DNA of 32,692 nucleotides from Chryseobacterium sp. (GTDB lineage Bacteria; Bacteroidota; Bacteroidia; Flavobacteriales; Weeksellaceae): NCBI RefSeq assembly GCF_022712095.1, contig NZ_JALAHD010000264.1, positions 1 to 32,692 of the forward strand, read 5' to 3'. Shown piece by piece: positions 8,985 to 16,645 of this stretch (position 1 is its first letter; each line of letters starts with the position of its first letter). The notes under the pieces were generated by a model. It saw only the letters and a program-made list of their open reading frames with translations, ran no database searches and was not told where the DNA came from. The position numbers and the translations under genes were made by a program.

Positions 8985-10235
8985 CTACCCATTTATAAGA
9001 GCACTCACTAAATCTTGTAATATCTTTTGAGAAACAAAATTCATAAAATCCAATCTTTCCATGTGAGGAAGGTAAAGCTTATAGGTTTTTTCTTTATCAT
9101 TAATTCTTATGGTATAAAATACAGTTCCTACATCTTTTCCATCTTCTCCTTTTCCAGGCCCTGCCACACCGGTTGTAGACAAAGAAATATTAGTATCAAA
9201 TAATTGCTGGCATCCTTTTGCCATTTCTCTTGCCACCTGCTCACTCACCACCGTATATTCATCAACTGTTGATTGGGAAACTTTTAAAATTTCAACTTTT
9301 TTCTCTGTCGCATAGGCTACAATTCCGCCCAGGAAATATTTAGAACTTCCCGTATTGGAAGTAATCATTTTAGCCAACTCTCCTCCTGTACAGCTTTCTG
9401 AGGTAGAAATCGTCAATCCTTTTTCTCCTAGCAACTCTCCTAATATTTTCTCTATTTTATCTTCTGTAGTCGCAATAATATGATCTCCCACCAAAGGAAA
9501 TAATTTATGGATTTCTTCTTCCAGCTGTCCCTGTAAAAAAGCTTCATCTCCTCCTGCAGCCGTAAGTCTTAATTTGACGCGGTTACCAATAGGCAGATAA
9601 GATAACTCTACATTTTCAGGTAAAGCCAATTCCCAGTCTTCAATAATATCAGCGAGAATACTTTCAGGAACTCCCACAACAGAAACAATTCTGGTGTGGA
9701 TATAACTAAGCTTGAATTTATCCTTCAGGTAAGGAATAATCTGATCTTTTATCAATGGTTTTACTTCATAAGGAACACCAGGAAGACTGAAGCATACTTT
9801 TCCCTTATACTCCATCATCATGCAGGGAGCAGTTCCATAATAATTTTGAAAAACTGTTGATTTAGAAGGTAAATAGGCCTGTTCCTTATTTCTTTCAAAT
9901 AATTGAGACCGGCCTCTTTTTTCAAGATAATTTTTAAGATGTTCCAAAGTCACTTCATCTAAAATAATTTCATCATGAAAAAACTCAGCAAAGGCCTTTT
10001 TGGTTTTATCATCTCTGGTAGGTCCGAGTCCTCCTGTCATAATAACAACTTCCCCCATTTCAAAAGCAGATTTCAATGTGCTTTTAATCGTTTCTACTTC
10101 ATCTGAAATAGTAAAGATCTGGGCTACTTTTATCCCTATATTTTTTAACTCGGTAGCAACAAAATTAGAATTGGTATCTACGGTATTTCCTGAAAGGATT
10201 TCATCTCCGATAGTGATAAGAACGGCTTTTTGCAT
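8985..10235 (-). CDS. cinA: CinA family nicotinamide-nucleotide amidase/pyrophosphatase
   Basis: This is a 416-residue CinA, the usual length. The N-terminal MoCF-like domain (about 1-170) shows GDEILSG and NTVDTNS near the start and GGLGPTRDD; in the family this domain (COG1058) hydrolyses ADP-ribose or NMN-type compounds. The C-terminal PncC domain (about 255-416) has SESCTGG and GVAGPGKG, typical of the NMN amidase that deamidates nicotinamide mononucleotide to nicotinate mononucleotide in the pyridine nucleotide cycle. It is cytoplasmic. The frame stays open 19 codons further upstream, but ATG at 10233-10235 (MQKAVLITIGDE) starts exactly where family members begin, so I use it. No operon partner is obvious. 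Confidence 0.93.
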   Translation of the reverse strand: MQKAVLITIGDEILSGNTVDTNSNFVATELKNIGIKVAQIFTISDEVETIKSTLKSAFEMGEVVIMTGGLGPTRDDKTKKAFAEFFHDEIILDEVTLEHLKNYLEKRGRSQLFERNKEQAYLPSKSTVFQNYYGTAPCMMMEYKGKVCFSLPGVPYEVKPLIKDQIIPYLKDKFKLSYIHTRIVSVVGVPESILADIIEDWELALPENVELSYLPIGNRVKLRLTAAGGDEAFLQGQLEEEIHKLFPLVGDHIIATTEDKIEKILGELLGEKGLTISTSESCTGGELAKMITSNTGSSKYFLGGIVAYATEKKVEILKVSQSTVDEYTVVSEQVAREMAKGCQQLFDTNISLSTTGVAGPGKGEDGKDVGTVFYTIRINDKEKTYKLYLPHMERLDFMNFVSQKILQDLVSALING

Positions 10236-10335
10236 AATTAAATTTACGAAAAATTGTTTTACAAATGAAGGAAAAATCTGTATTACAAACAATATAAAAG
10301 AATATTTTCCTACACCTTAAAGCTATATAACAGCT

Positions 10336-10355
10336 AAAAAGCAGTCAATGACTGC
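10336..10355 (-). terminator. Intrinsic terminator after blc
   Basis: On the minus strand GCAGTC-ATT-GACTGC (10341-10355) forms a tight hairpin followed by TTTTT. It begins two nucleotides after the stop codon of the lipocalin gene and separates it from cinA. Confidence 0.75.
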
Positions 10356-10356
10356 C

Positions 10357-10899
10357 TTACTTATTATGCTCAACCCAGATCAGCTGATCTGTATTGTATC
10401 CTATTTTCCTTGCTTTTTCCAAAAATCTTTGTTTTATACTTTCCGGAATATCAGTTGTACGGGATAAAATCCATAAATATTTTAAACTATTTCCTGCTAC
10501 AAGAGCATATTGATAATCTTCATCGATATCAATCACATTATATCCCGCCCAGATAGGTTTGAAAAAAGATACTTTAAGACGTGCTTCCGTTTCATCTTTT
10601 ACAAATCTGGCTTCACCAATGGATTCTTTCCATTTGTTTTTCACATAATTATAACCTTTATTATCAACACGAATGCTTCCGTTTGGGTTAAAAGAATAAG
10701 TAGCGGTAACGTTATTCATGTTTTTTTCAAATTTATAATCAAAACGGGCAATCTCATACCATATCCCTAAATACTTTTCCGAATTGAAATGAGCAACAGC
10801 TTTTGCTCCTTTGGGAATCCCCACTGAACATGAATTAAAAAACAAGACTCCCAGGACTCCTAATGATACAGGAATGACTATCTTTTGAAGATTTTTCAT
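10357..10899 (-). CDS. blc: Blc-type outer-membrane lipocalin lipoprotein
   Basis: This 180-residue bacterial lipocalin has an N-terminal signal ending in FFNSC, read as a lipoprotein cleavage site with Cys24 as first mature residue. The residues after it (SVGIPKG) are not acidic, so it is probably attached to the inner leaflet of the outer membrane, as for E. coli Blc. The lipocalin GxW signature is present as LGIWYEIARFD around residue 45, and the family's C-terminal features appear as KYLWILSRT and the final LIWVEHNK. Blc proteins bind fatty acids or lysophospholipids and are linked to membrane stress or repair. It lies 70 nt downstream of the LytTR regulator on the same strand and could be co-transcribed or under its own promoter. 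Confidence 0.9.
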   Translation of the reverse strand: MKNLQKIVIPVSLGVLGVLFFNSCSVGIPKGAKAVAHFNSEKYLGIWYEIARFDYKFEKNMNNVTATYSFNPNGSIRVDNKGYNYVKNKWKESIGEARFVKDETEARLKVSFFKPIWAGYNVIDIDEDYQYALVAGNSLKYLWILSRTTDIPESIKQRFLEKARKIGYNTDQLIWVEHNK

Positions 10900-10969
10900 A
10901 AATATAAGTTTGTGGTTATTATGAAAAATGTCAAAAATAATGCCTATCCCCTGTTAATAAAAGATAAAT

Positions 10970-11704
10970 CTATGAGAAGACACTTAAAAAACGTTCTTTA
11001 AAACTCCCTGAAACTTCAATTTCGGTATTATCAAGTAACGTAGCTGTACCGCTTTTATGATAAGACTTTACAAAGTCCGTATTGATGATATGAGAACGGT
11101 GTACTCTTACGAAAGGAGCATCTAACAAATCATCAAAATGTTTTAAAAACCGGCAAACCATTTTCTTAGAACCGTCCGCAAGGTAGACCTGGGTGAAATT
11201 ACCATCTGCCTGCAATCTTATAATATCTTCAATTTTCACCACATCAAATCCTTGTAAAGTAGGTAAAATAAGTAGCTGCTTCTCAGGTTTCAGTTTAAGG
11301 TTTTCTAAAAGTATTTTATTCCGGTTCAGTTCATCTTTTTGCTCAATACTTTCAGCGACTTTGTTAACTGCTAGTATCAGCTCCTGAATATCGATTGGCT
11401 TCAGAATATAATAACTGGCCGATTTATTGAGCGCCTGTAAAGAATATTGGGAAAATGCCGTAATGAAAATAGTTTCATAAGAATAATCTTTTGTAGCCTC
11501 CAAAACATCAAAGGCATTTCCAAAGGGCATTTCCACATCAAGAAATACCAATTGAGGTTGCTGCGTTTCAATCAATGGCACTGCTTCCTTAATATTTTCA
11601 GCTTCTCCCAGAATTTCCACCTGTGGGCAGTATTTAGTAAGATAATTTCTCAAAACATCTCTGGCAATTATCTCATCATCTACAATTACAGCTTTTACCT
11701 TCAT
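10970..11704 (-). CDS. LytTR-family response regulator (LytR/AlgR type)
   Basis: This 244-residue regulator has an N-terminal receiver domain (1-120) with Asp9/Asp10, phosphoacceptor Asp56 in FLDVEMP and Lys102 in LKPI, followed by a linker and a C-terminal LytTR DNA-binding domain (about 145-244) containing VRVHRSHIIN. LytTR proteins typically bind pairs of direct repeats about two helical turns apart. It starts 9 nt after the stop of the upstream histidine kinase gene, so the two form an operon and very likely a cognate pair. Direct repeats at 13534-13565, upstream of the kinase, are the natural candidate for autoregulation. The signal it responds to cannot be read from the sequence. Confidence 0.94.
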   Translation of the reverse strand: MKVKAVIVDDEIIARDVLRNYLTKYCPQVEILGEAENIKEAVPLIETQQPQLVFLDVEMPFGNAFDVLEATKDYSYETIFITAFSQYSLQALNKSASYYILKPIDIQELILAVNKVAESIEQKDELNRNKILLENLKLKPEKQLLILPTLQGFDVVKIEDIIRLQADGNFTQVYLADGSKKMVCRFLKHFDDLLDAPFVRVHRSHIINTDFVKSYHKSGTATLLDNTEIEVSGSFKERFLSVFS

Positions 11705-11713
11705 TTTGAAAGT

Positions 11714-13495
11714 TTATTTAAGATTAAGATCAATATTCAAAACTATAATTACACCATTTCCATTGGGTTTATCCGTAATAGAATATGTAATTTCTTTTTT
11801 ATATAAATCTTTCAGAAGCTTAATACGTTCTAGAGTATTTTTCATGCCCCTTCCCTCCCTTGTTTTCTGATGTTCCGTCTTCTGTTTCTGGCTTTCTTCT
11901 ATTCCTATCCCGTTATCCTCAATAGTTATTTTTAAATATTGAAGATCCTTTTCCAGTATCAGTTTTAAAAATCCTTTTTCAGTTCTGTACCTGAGTCCAT
12001 GCCAAATTGCATTTTCAAGAAAAGGCTGAATCAGCATTCCGGGAATCTGAAGACTAGGGACGATCAGACTTTCATCTACTTCCACCTGATAATCAAATTT
12101 ATCTGCAAAACGTGTTTTTTCCAAGGCAAGATAATTATGCAGCATATCTAATTCCTGTTGTAACGGAATAAAATCTTCTGCTGAATTTTCCATCACTCCT
12201 CTCATCAGTTTGGAGAAACGCGTTAGATACTGATTCGCTTCGAGTTCATTATTAGTAGCTATAAACTGATTAATACTGTTTAAGCTGTTAAAGATAAAAT
12301 GAGGGTTCATCTCTCTTCTTAATGACTGCAGGGCGATTTTTTTATTTTTAATCTGAACCCTCTTCAATGTCCAGACAATAAAAGCAATCAACAGTAAAAG
12401 TATACCCAAAACTGCTATTAATCCATAATTAAAAGTATTTTTCTTTTGGATCAGTTCATCCTTAAGCTCTTTTTCTTTCTCCAACTGCAGGATTCTCTGT
12501 TCCGTATCTGCCAGTATTTTGTTATCTACTAGGCTTCGGTCTTTAGAAATCAGATCAGGTAATTTTCCAAAAAAATCTCTGTAGAGCTTTACAGACTCAT
12601 TGGTATTTCCAGAAACTCTGTATAAACTATCCAGTTTTTTAACTGCTTTTTGTGCCTCCAGAGTATACCCTTTCTCTATAGCTATTCCATATGCATTAGT
12701 CAATAAATTTACCGCCTCTTTCGGGTCTTCTTTTTTAATATAAATCTCTGCAAGTTGCTGAATCTGATCTACCTTTTTCTGTGAATTTTCTCCCAGAAAA
12801 TCTTCTTTTAAGACTTCTTTCTTAGCCTCTATCGCCTTATCAAACTTTTTATTTTCTACGTATAAATCTGTAAGTTTCTGATTAATCTCCAGCGCTTGTT
12901 GAGGTGTTTCTTTTTTAGAAATCCGGTAAGCATTATTAAGGTTTTCTTCAGCTTTGGGAATATTTTTTTGCTGAATATTGATATCTGCCAACTGGCTGTA
13001 ATTTTCTGCCAGATCTGCACTTTCATTTTCTTTAAGATTAAGCTGTATATTATTTTGTATCGCTTCCGCCTTTACTACCTGAGACGATGATTTAAGTCTT
13101 TCAACGTCATTGGTATTTATTGCACGGCTTCCACTCGAGTAACTGATCTCAGCTGCTTTTCCATAATTAGCAATCGCCGGAGCAATTTTATTTTGTTTTT
13201 CCTGCGCTTGGGCAAGCTTTCTGGTTACCTGTTCTAATTTCTTTTTGCTATTCTGGTCCTGGTAAATCTTTTTTGCTCTTTGAAAATATTCTTCACTCTT
13301 CACATAATTACCATTCTTAAAAAAAGATTCACCAATTTTATAGTAAGAGTCTGCCTGAGCAACTTCATCTTTGGCATCCAATGCTTTCTCAAGTTTCTTG
13401 CTTTGTGCTTTCACTTCTTCCGTTACAGTCTGTGCGAATACAAAATTCCCTGTAAAGAATAGAAAAAGTAATAGAAAAAGCCTGAGTATTTTCAT
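11714..13495 (-). CDS. TPR-containing LytS/YehU-type sensor histidine kinase
   Basis: This is a 593-residue inner-membrane sensor kinase. A signal peptide (MKILRLFLLLFLFFTGNFVFAQ) exports a periplasmic region of about 330 residues made of TPR-like helical repeats. One membrane helix follows (about 357-377), then the cytoplasmic kinase core of the His_kinase (PF06580) type, with phosphoacceptor His399 in MNPHFIFNS. The ATPase part shows the N-box ENAIWHG, IEDNGIGI and GRGMKNTLERI. This layout of periplasmic TPRs and a LytS-type core is common in Bacteroidota. It is the first gene of a two-gene operon with the LytTR regulator. A TATCTTTG box sits immediately upstream of the ATG, and no TTG element is found at the usual distance. 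Confidence 0.93.
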   Translation of the reverse strand: MKILRLFLLLFLFFTGNFVFAQTVTEEVKAQSKKLEKALDAKDEVAQADSYYKIGESFFKNGNYVKSEEYFQRAKKIYQDQNSKKKLEQVTRKLAQAQEKQNKIAPAIANYGKAAEISYSSGSRAINTNDVERLKSSSQVVKAEAIQNNIQLNLKENESADLAENYSQLADINIQQKNIPKAEENLNNAYRISKKETPQQALEINQKLTDLYVENKKFDKAIEAKKEVLKEDFLGENSQKKVDQIQQLAEIYIKKEDPKEAVNLLTNAYGIAIEKGYTLEAQKAVKKLDSLYRVSGNTNESVKLYRDFFGKLPDLISKDRSLVDNKILADTEQRILQLEKEKELKDELIQKKNTFNYGLIAVLGILLLLIAFIVWTLKRVQIKNKKIALQSLRREMNPHFIFNSLNSINQFIATNNELEANQYLTRFSKLMRGVMENSAEDFIPLQQELDMLHNYLALEKTRFADKFDYQVEVDESLIVPSLQIPGMLIQPFLENAIWHGLRYRTEKGFLKLILEKDLQYLKITIEDNGIGIEESQKQKTEHQKTREGRGMKNTLERIKLLKDLYKKEITYSITDKPNGNGVIIVLNIDLNLK

Positions 13496-13499
13496 AAAA

Positions 13500-13507
13500 C
13501 AAAGATA
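13500..13507 (-). promoter_or_regulatory. TATCTTTG -7 box before the histidine kinase gene
   Basis: The minus strand reads TATCTTTG four bases upstream of the start codon at 13493-13495, a full match to the flavobacterial -7 element. No TTG is found 17-23 nt further upstream. Such a promoter would probably need an activator, and its transcript would be leaderless or nearly so. Confidence 0.45.
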
Positions 13508-13533
13508 TACATATCTGCAGTTCTTTTAAAACT

Positions 13534-13565
13534 ATTCACCAAGTGAAAGCTCCAATTCACCAAGT
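13534..13565. promoter_or_regulatory. Direct-repeat pair, candidate LytTR binding site
   Basis: The 11-bp sequence ATTCACCAAGT occurs at 13534-13544 and again at 13555-13565, exactly 21 bp apart start to start. This matches the geometry of known LytTR-domain sites such as those of AgrA and AlgR-type regulators. It lies about 40-70 bp upstream of the kinase start and about 60-90 bp upstream of the divergent DUF4139 gene, so it could serve either. Confidence 0.6.
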
Positions 13566-13625
13566 AGCCTCAGCTCAGATCCTAATTACGGGTACTTTTA
13601 TACCAATAATTTTAAATAATAAGCT

Positions 13626-15224
13626 ATGAAACATTATTTTTTAATACTGACACTGTTTTTCCTTTCCTTTATAAAAGCACAGGAAATAAAAAAAGAAATT
13701 ATTGTGAAGCAGGCTACTGTTTTTCTCCGGGGAGCCAAAGTATACGGAAATACAAATGTCAATCTCCAAAAAGGAAGAAATATGATAAGGATTACCAACC
13801 TTCCGAATGATCTTGACGAAAATACTTATAAAATCAATCTTGAAAAAAATACCACTTTGCTTTCAATTACTCCACAAAGTAATTTTTTAAAAAATGATGA
13901 ATTATCTGAAGGAGAGAAAAAGCTGGATGACGAGAGATTAAAACTACAGAGACAGGTTAACCTTCTGAATATTCAGATTAAAAACCTGAACGGAGAACAG
14001 AGCCTTATTAATGATAATTTAAAACTTTCCAGCAGCGACAAATTTTCTCCTCAGGAACAGCTTATCAAACTTACAGAGTTTTACAGAAAGAGAATGCTTG
14101 AAATTGATAATCAACTCTTTTCGCTGAATGAACAGAAAACGATCTTGGATCAAAATATTGCTAAAATTAATAAGCAGTTGAGTGAAGAACAGACTCATAA
14201 AAACAAAAATAAAAAAGAACTTCTTTTAGAAATACTTGCTGAACAGGAAATAAGCCTGAATTTAGGTGTAAGCTATATTGTAAATAATGCAGGCTGGGTT
14301 CCTTCATACGATCTCAGAGCCCAATCTGTTAAGAAACCTCTTGAAATAGTTTATAAAGGAAAAATATATCAGAAAACGGGTCAGGACTGGAATAATATCA
14401 AATTATTCGTTTCCACTTACAGACCTTCATATAATCAGAACAGACCTATATTAAGTCCTTTATATGTTGCAGAATATACTTCTTATGAATCAAAAAAAAT
14501 GCTGGAAAGATCCCAAATGAAAGTATCTGCTGAAATGTCTAATGCTTATCAACTTAGGGGACAAGATGATGATATAAGACAGATTCCTGTAGCTACCGTT
14601 TCAGATAATCAGATGAATGTAATGTATGAATTGAAATATAACCAAAGTATCATCAGCCAGGAAAAAGAACAGTATGTGATCCTTGATAAAAAAGAAGTTA
14701 ACGCAACTTACAAATATCATACGGTTCCTAAACTTAACAATCAGGTATTCTTAATGGCTTTTGTAAAGAACTGGCAAACCCTTAACCTGATCTCTGGAGA
14801 TGCTCATATCTATTTTGAAGATAACTATATCGGAAAAACTAATATCAGCAGCAATTATATAAAAGATGAGTTCCCAATCTCACTTGGAACTGATGAAAGA
14901 ATTACGGTAAAAAGAATTAAACTGGAAGATAAAACCGCCCAAAAGTCACTTAACTCCAATAAGTGGGAAACTGAAAGTTATCAGATCAATATACGAAACA
15001 ATACAAAAGAAAGTATTGAGCTTGAAATCCTTGATCAGGTTCCTATCAGTGAAAACTCTAAAATTTCTGTAAAAACACTGGAAATCGGAGATGGAGAATG
15101 GGATGAAAAAACAGGAAGCATCCTTTGGAGTAGAAAAATAAATACAGGAAGTACTGAAAAAATAAATTTTTCTTATGAAATCAAGTATCCAAAAGATACA
15201 CGGATTCAATATTACAATCGTTAA
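13626..15224 (+). CDS. DUF4139 (mucoidy inhibitor MuiA family) exported protein
   Basis: This 532-residue exported protein has a signal peptide (MKHYFLILTLFFLSFIKAQ). Residues 20-115 fit the DUF4140 N-terminal domain (KQATVFLRGAKV, then ITNLPNDLD). A long charged helical region (about 90-200) is predicted to form a coiled coil. The DUF4139 domain follows, starting around GVSYIVNNAGWVPSYDLRA and running to the C-terminus with INIRNNTKESIELEILDQVP. The family is annotated as mucoidy inhibitor A-like from early work in Salmonella, but its biochemical role is not established. It is divergent from the LytS/LytR operon and shares a 130-nt intergenic region with it, including the 21-bp-spaced direct repeats. 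It may therefore be a target of that system. Confidence 0.88.
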   Translation: MKHYFLILTLFFLSFIKAQEIKKEIIVKQATVFLRGAKVYGNTNVNLQKGRNMIRITNLPNDLDENTYKINLEKNTTLLSITPQSNFLKNDELSEGEKKLDDERLKLQRQVNLLNIQIKNLNGEQSLINDNLKLSSSDKFSPQEQLIKLTEFYRKRMLEIDNQLFSLNEQKTILDQNIAKINKQLSEEQTHKNKNKKELLLEILAEQEISLNLGVSYIVNNAGWVPSYDLRAQSVKKPLEIVYKGKIYQKTGQDWNNIKLFVSTYRPSYNQNRPILSPLYVAEYTSYESKKMLERSQMKVSAEMSNAYQLRGQDDDIRQIPVATVSDNQMNVMYELKYNQSIISQEKEQYVILDKKEVNATYKYHTVPKLNNQVFLMAFVKNWQTLNLISGDAHIYFEDNYIGKTNISSNYIKDEFPISLGTDERITVKRIKLEDKTAQKSLNSNKWETESYQINIRNNTKESIELEILDQVPISENSKISVKTLEIGDGEWDEKTGSILWSRKINTGSTEKINFSYEIKYPKDTRIQYYNR

Positions 15225-15228
15225 GCAC

Positions 15229-15260
15229 AAAGCACCACTTCTTTTATAAAGTGGTGCTTT
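15229..15260. terminator. Bidirectional intrinsic terminator
   Basis: A perfect 12-bp stem (15229-15240 with 15249-15260) with an 8-nt loop, starting five bases after the DUF4139 stop codon. A and T runs on both sides allow it to end the convergent NTF2-like gene as well. Confidence 0.88.
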
Positions 15261-15293
15261 TATTCTATACCTTACATGATTTTTAGTCTCAGT

Positions 15294-15824
15294 TTACTGC
15301 ATTTCTTCGTTTAATCGATAATTGTCTTCCATGAAATGGTATTTTACAATTTTACCGTTTCGAACTTTAAAAATAGCTGCAAATTGGGTATTAAATACTT
15401 TATTATATTTCAGTATAACTGATGATAATTGCCCCACTGCAACAGCATTTTCTCCATTCACAGAAATAAACTCCACATCAAATTTCTCCGATTTTACATT
15501 CTCATAAAGAATTTTGAAAAAATCTTCAACTTCTTTCTTTGTATTTCGCTTTCCTGTCCACGGAAATTTCTCCATATTTCCAGGTAGATCAAAGTCAACA
15601 ACTTCAGCAAATAACTCTGTTAAGTTACCTCGTTTTTTACCTGATTGGACACTGTAAAATTCTTCTATAATTTCTCTTGTTTGCTGATCTAAAATGGTTA
15701 CGTTTTTTGTGCCGTCTAACATTATTTTTGTATTATTATAGTTCTCAGATTGTTTTTGTTGTGCATGCAACCCCTCTATCGAAAAGAGAATAGTTGGTGC
15801 TATTATAGTTATTTGTCCTATCAT
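15294..15824 (-). CDS. NTF2-like (SnoaL-type) domain protein, probably exported
   Basis: This 176-residue protein has a C-terminal NTF2/SnoaL-like cone fold, seen in TREIIEEFYSVQSG, FPWTGKR with an acidic helix after it, and a final pattern FAAIFKVRNGKIVKYHFMEDNY typical of polyketide cyclase-like families. The first 22 residues are hydrophobic and end in LHAQ, which reads as a signal peptide, although they lack the usual positive charges. An alternative start is Met35. The function could be ligand binding or a small-molecule enzyme, and the substrate cannot be told. It lies downstream of a tetR gene on the same strand, with its own promoter-like sequence overlapped by a near-copy of the TetR operator, so it is the likely regulated target. 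Confidence 0.8.
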   Translation of the reverse strand: MIGQITIIAPTILFSIEGLHAQQKQSENYNNTKIMLDGTKNVTILDQQTREIIEEFYSVQSGKKRGNLTELFAEVVDFDLPGNMEKFPWTGKRNTKKEVEDFFKILYENVKSEKFDVEFISVNGENAVAVGQLSSVILKYNKVFNTQFAAIFKVRNGKIVKYHFMEDNYRLNEEMQ

Positions 15825-15829
15825 AAATT

Positions 15830-15861
15830 CAATTTATACCAAATGGTTCAGAATTTTTCAA
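15830..15861 (-). promoter_or_regulatory. Promoter with embedded second TetR operator
   Basis: On the minus strand TTG (15859-15861) is followed after 20 nt by TATAAATTG (15830-15838). The 18-bp stretch 15834-15851 matches the core of the palindrome upstream of tetR at 15 of 18 positions, including the whole central TACCAAATGGT. It lies across the spacer and the start of the -7 region, so repressor binding here should block transcription of the NTF2-like gene. Confidence 0.6.
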
Positions 15862-15868
15862 AAAAATT

Positions 15869-16447
15869 TTATGCCTTCATTGAATCCAACATAAAATCAA
15901 TCATCTCTTCAACTTCTTTTTTGCTTCCTGATAACACATAGTGTTTATAAAACCCGCTAAAAGCTGATAGTAAATATCGTGCAGCTACTTCAGGCAATAT
16001 ATCATTTCGTATTTCCCCTTCAAGTTTGGCTTTTTTAATAAGATCTTTGAATATCTCCTCCAATTCTTTACTATTTTCAGTAATCAGACTATTGACCTTC
16101 TCATCACTATCTCCCAATTCAAAGATTGTTCGTACAATAAGGCAAGCCTTCTTATCCTTTATCGTCTGATTCAATACATCGTGAACAATATTGGAAAGAA
16201 CAGAAAATGCTGAACCTTTGAAATTAGCTGCGTGTTTATATTGCTTCGTTTTCATTTGGGCATAGTTATCGAGGGATTCAAGAAACAAATTATGCTTATT
16301 TCCATAGGTATTATAGATACTGCTTTTATTTAATTCCAGTGCTTCCACAATATCTTGCATGGAAGTTCCTCTGTATCCTTTTTCCCAAAACAGATTACGT
16401 ACTATTTTTAGCTTTTCATCGTAATCAAATTCCTTATTTCTTGCCAT
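15869..16447 (-). CDS. TetR/AcrR family transcriptional repressor
   Basis: This 192-residue regulator has an N-terminal TetR helix-turn-helix (about 5-55) seen in FWEKGYRGTSMQDIVEALELNKSSIYNTYGNK, here cited only as the family signature at positions 20-51, followed by a helical ligand-binding and dimerisation domain. The frame is open further upstream, but that stretch would translate the operator, so ATG at 16445-16447 (MARNKEFDYDE) is the sensible start. The promoter upstream contains a 30-bp palindrome between its -33 and -7 elements, indicating autorepression. The downstream NTF2-like gene carries a second operator. No ligand can be deduced. The regulator and its target look like a compact, self-contained unit. 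Confidence 0.92.
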   Translation of the reverse strand: MARNKEFDYDEKLKIVRNLFWEKGYRGTSMQDIVEALELNKSSIYNTYGNKHNLFLESLDNYAQMKTKQYKHAANFKGSAFSVLSNIVHDVLNQTIKDKKACLIVRTIFELGDSDEKVNSLITENSKELEEIFKDLIKKAKLEGEIRNDILPEVAARYLLSAFSGFYKHYVLSGSKKEVEEMIDFMLDSMKA

Positions 16448-16455
16448 ATTGATTA

Positions 16456-16486
16456 CAAAGATATTATTTTGTACCATTTGGTACAA
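16456..16486 (-). promoter_or_regulatory. tetR promoter, full consensus
   Basis: On the minus strand TTG (16484-16486), a 20-nt spacer and TATCTTTG (16456-16463) form an ideal flavobacterial promoter. The -7 box lies 8 nt before the ATG, so the mRNA is probably leaderless or has only a few leader bases. Confidence 0.75.
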
Positions 16487-16492
16487 AATAAT
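16463..16492. promoter_or_regulatory. TetR autoregulatory operator (30-bp palindrome)
   Basis: Two perfect 14-bp arms (16463-16476 and 16479-16492) flank a 2-bp centre. The core is TTGTACCA-TT-TGGTACAA on the plus strand. It fills the spacer between the -33 and -7 elements of the tetR promoter. A near-copy lies before the next gene. Confidence 0.8.
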
Positions 16493-16645
16493 CCAACAAC
16501 ATTTTATAATTTCATTGAGTATAGGAAAAAATCAATTATCTTTAATTTTTCTTCCTGCTACATGGCAAAAATATTTAAAAGAAAGACCGATAATCATACA
16601 AATCAGATCCATTAACATTAATTTCAACAGTATATAAATTCTATA

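Noticed and set aside
10236-10292. Longer CinA with 19 extra residues
   Set aside because: The extra part is AT-rich non-family sequence; known CinA proteins begin at the internal ATG.
16448-16486. Longer TetR beginning upstream
   Set aside because: It would translate the palindromic operator and -7 box; ATG at 16447 gives the family start.
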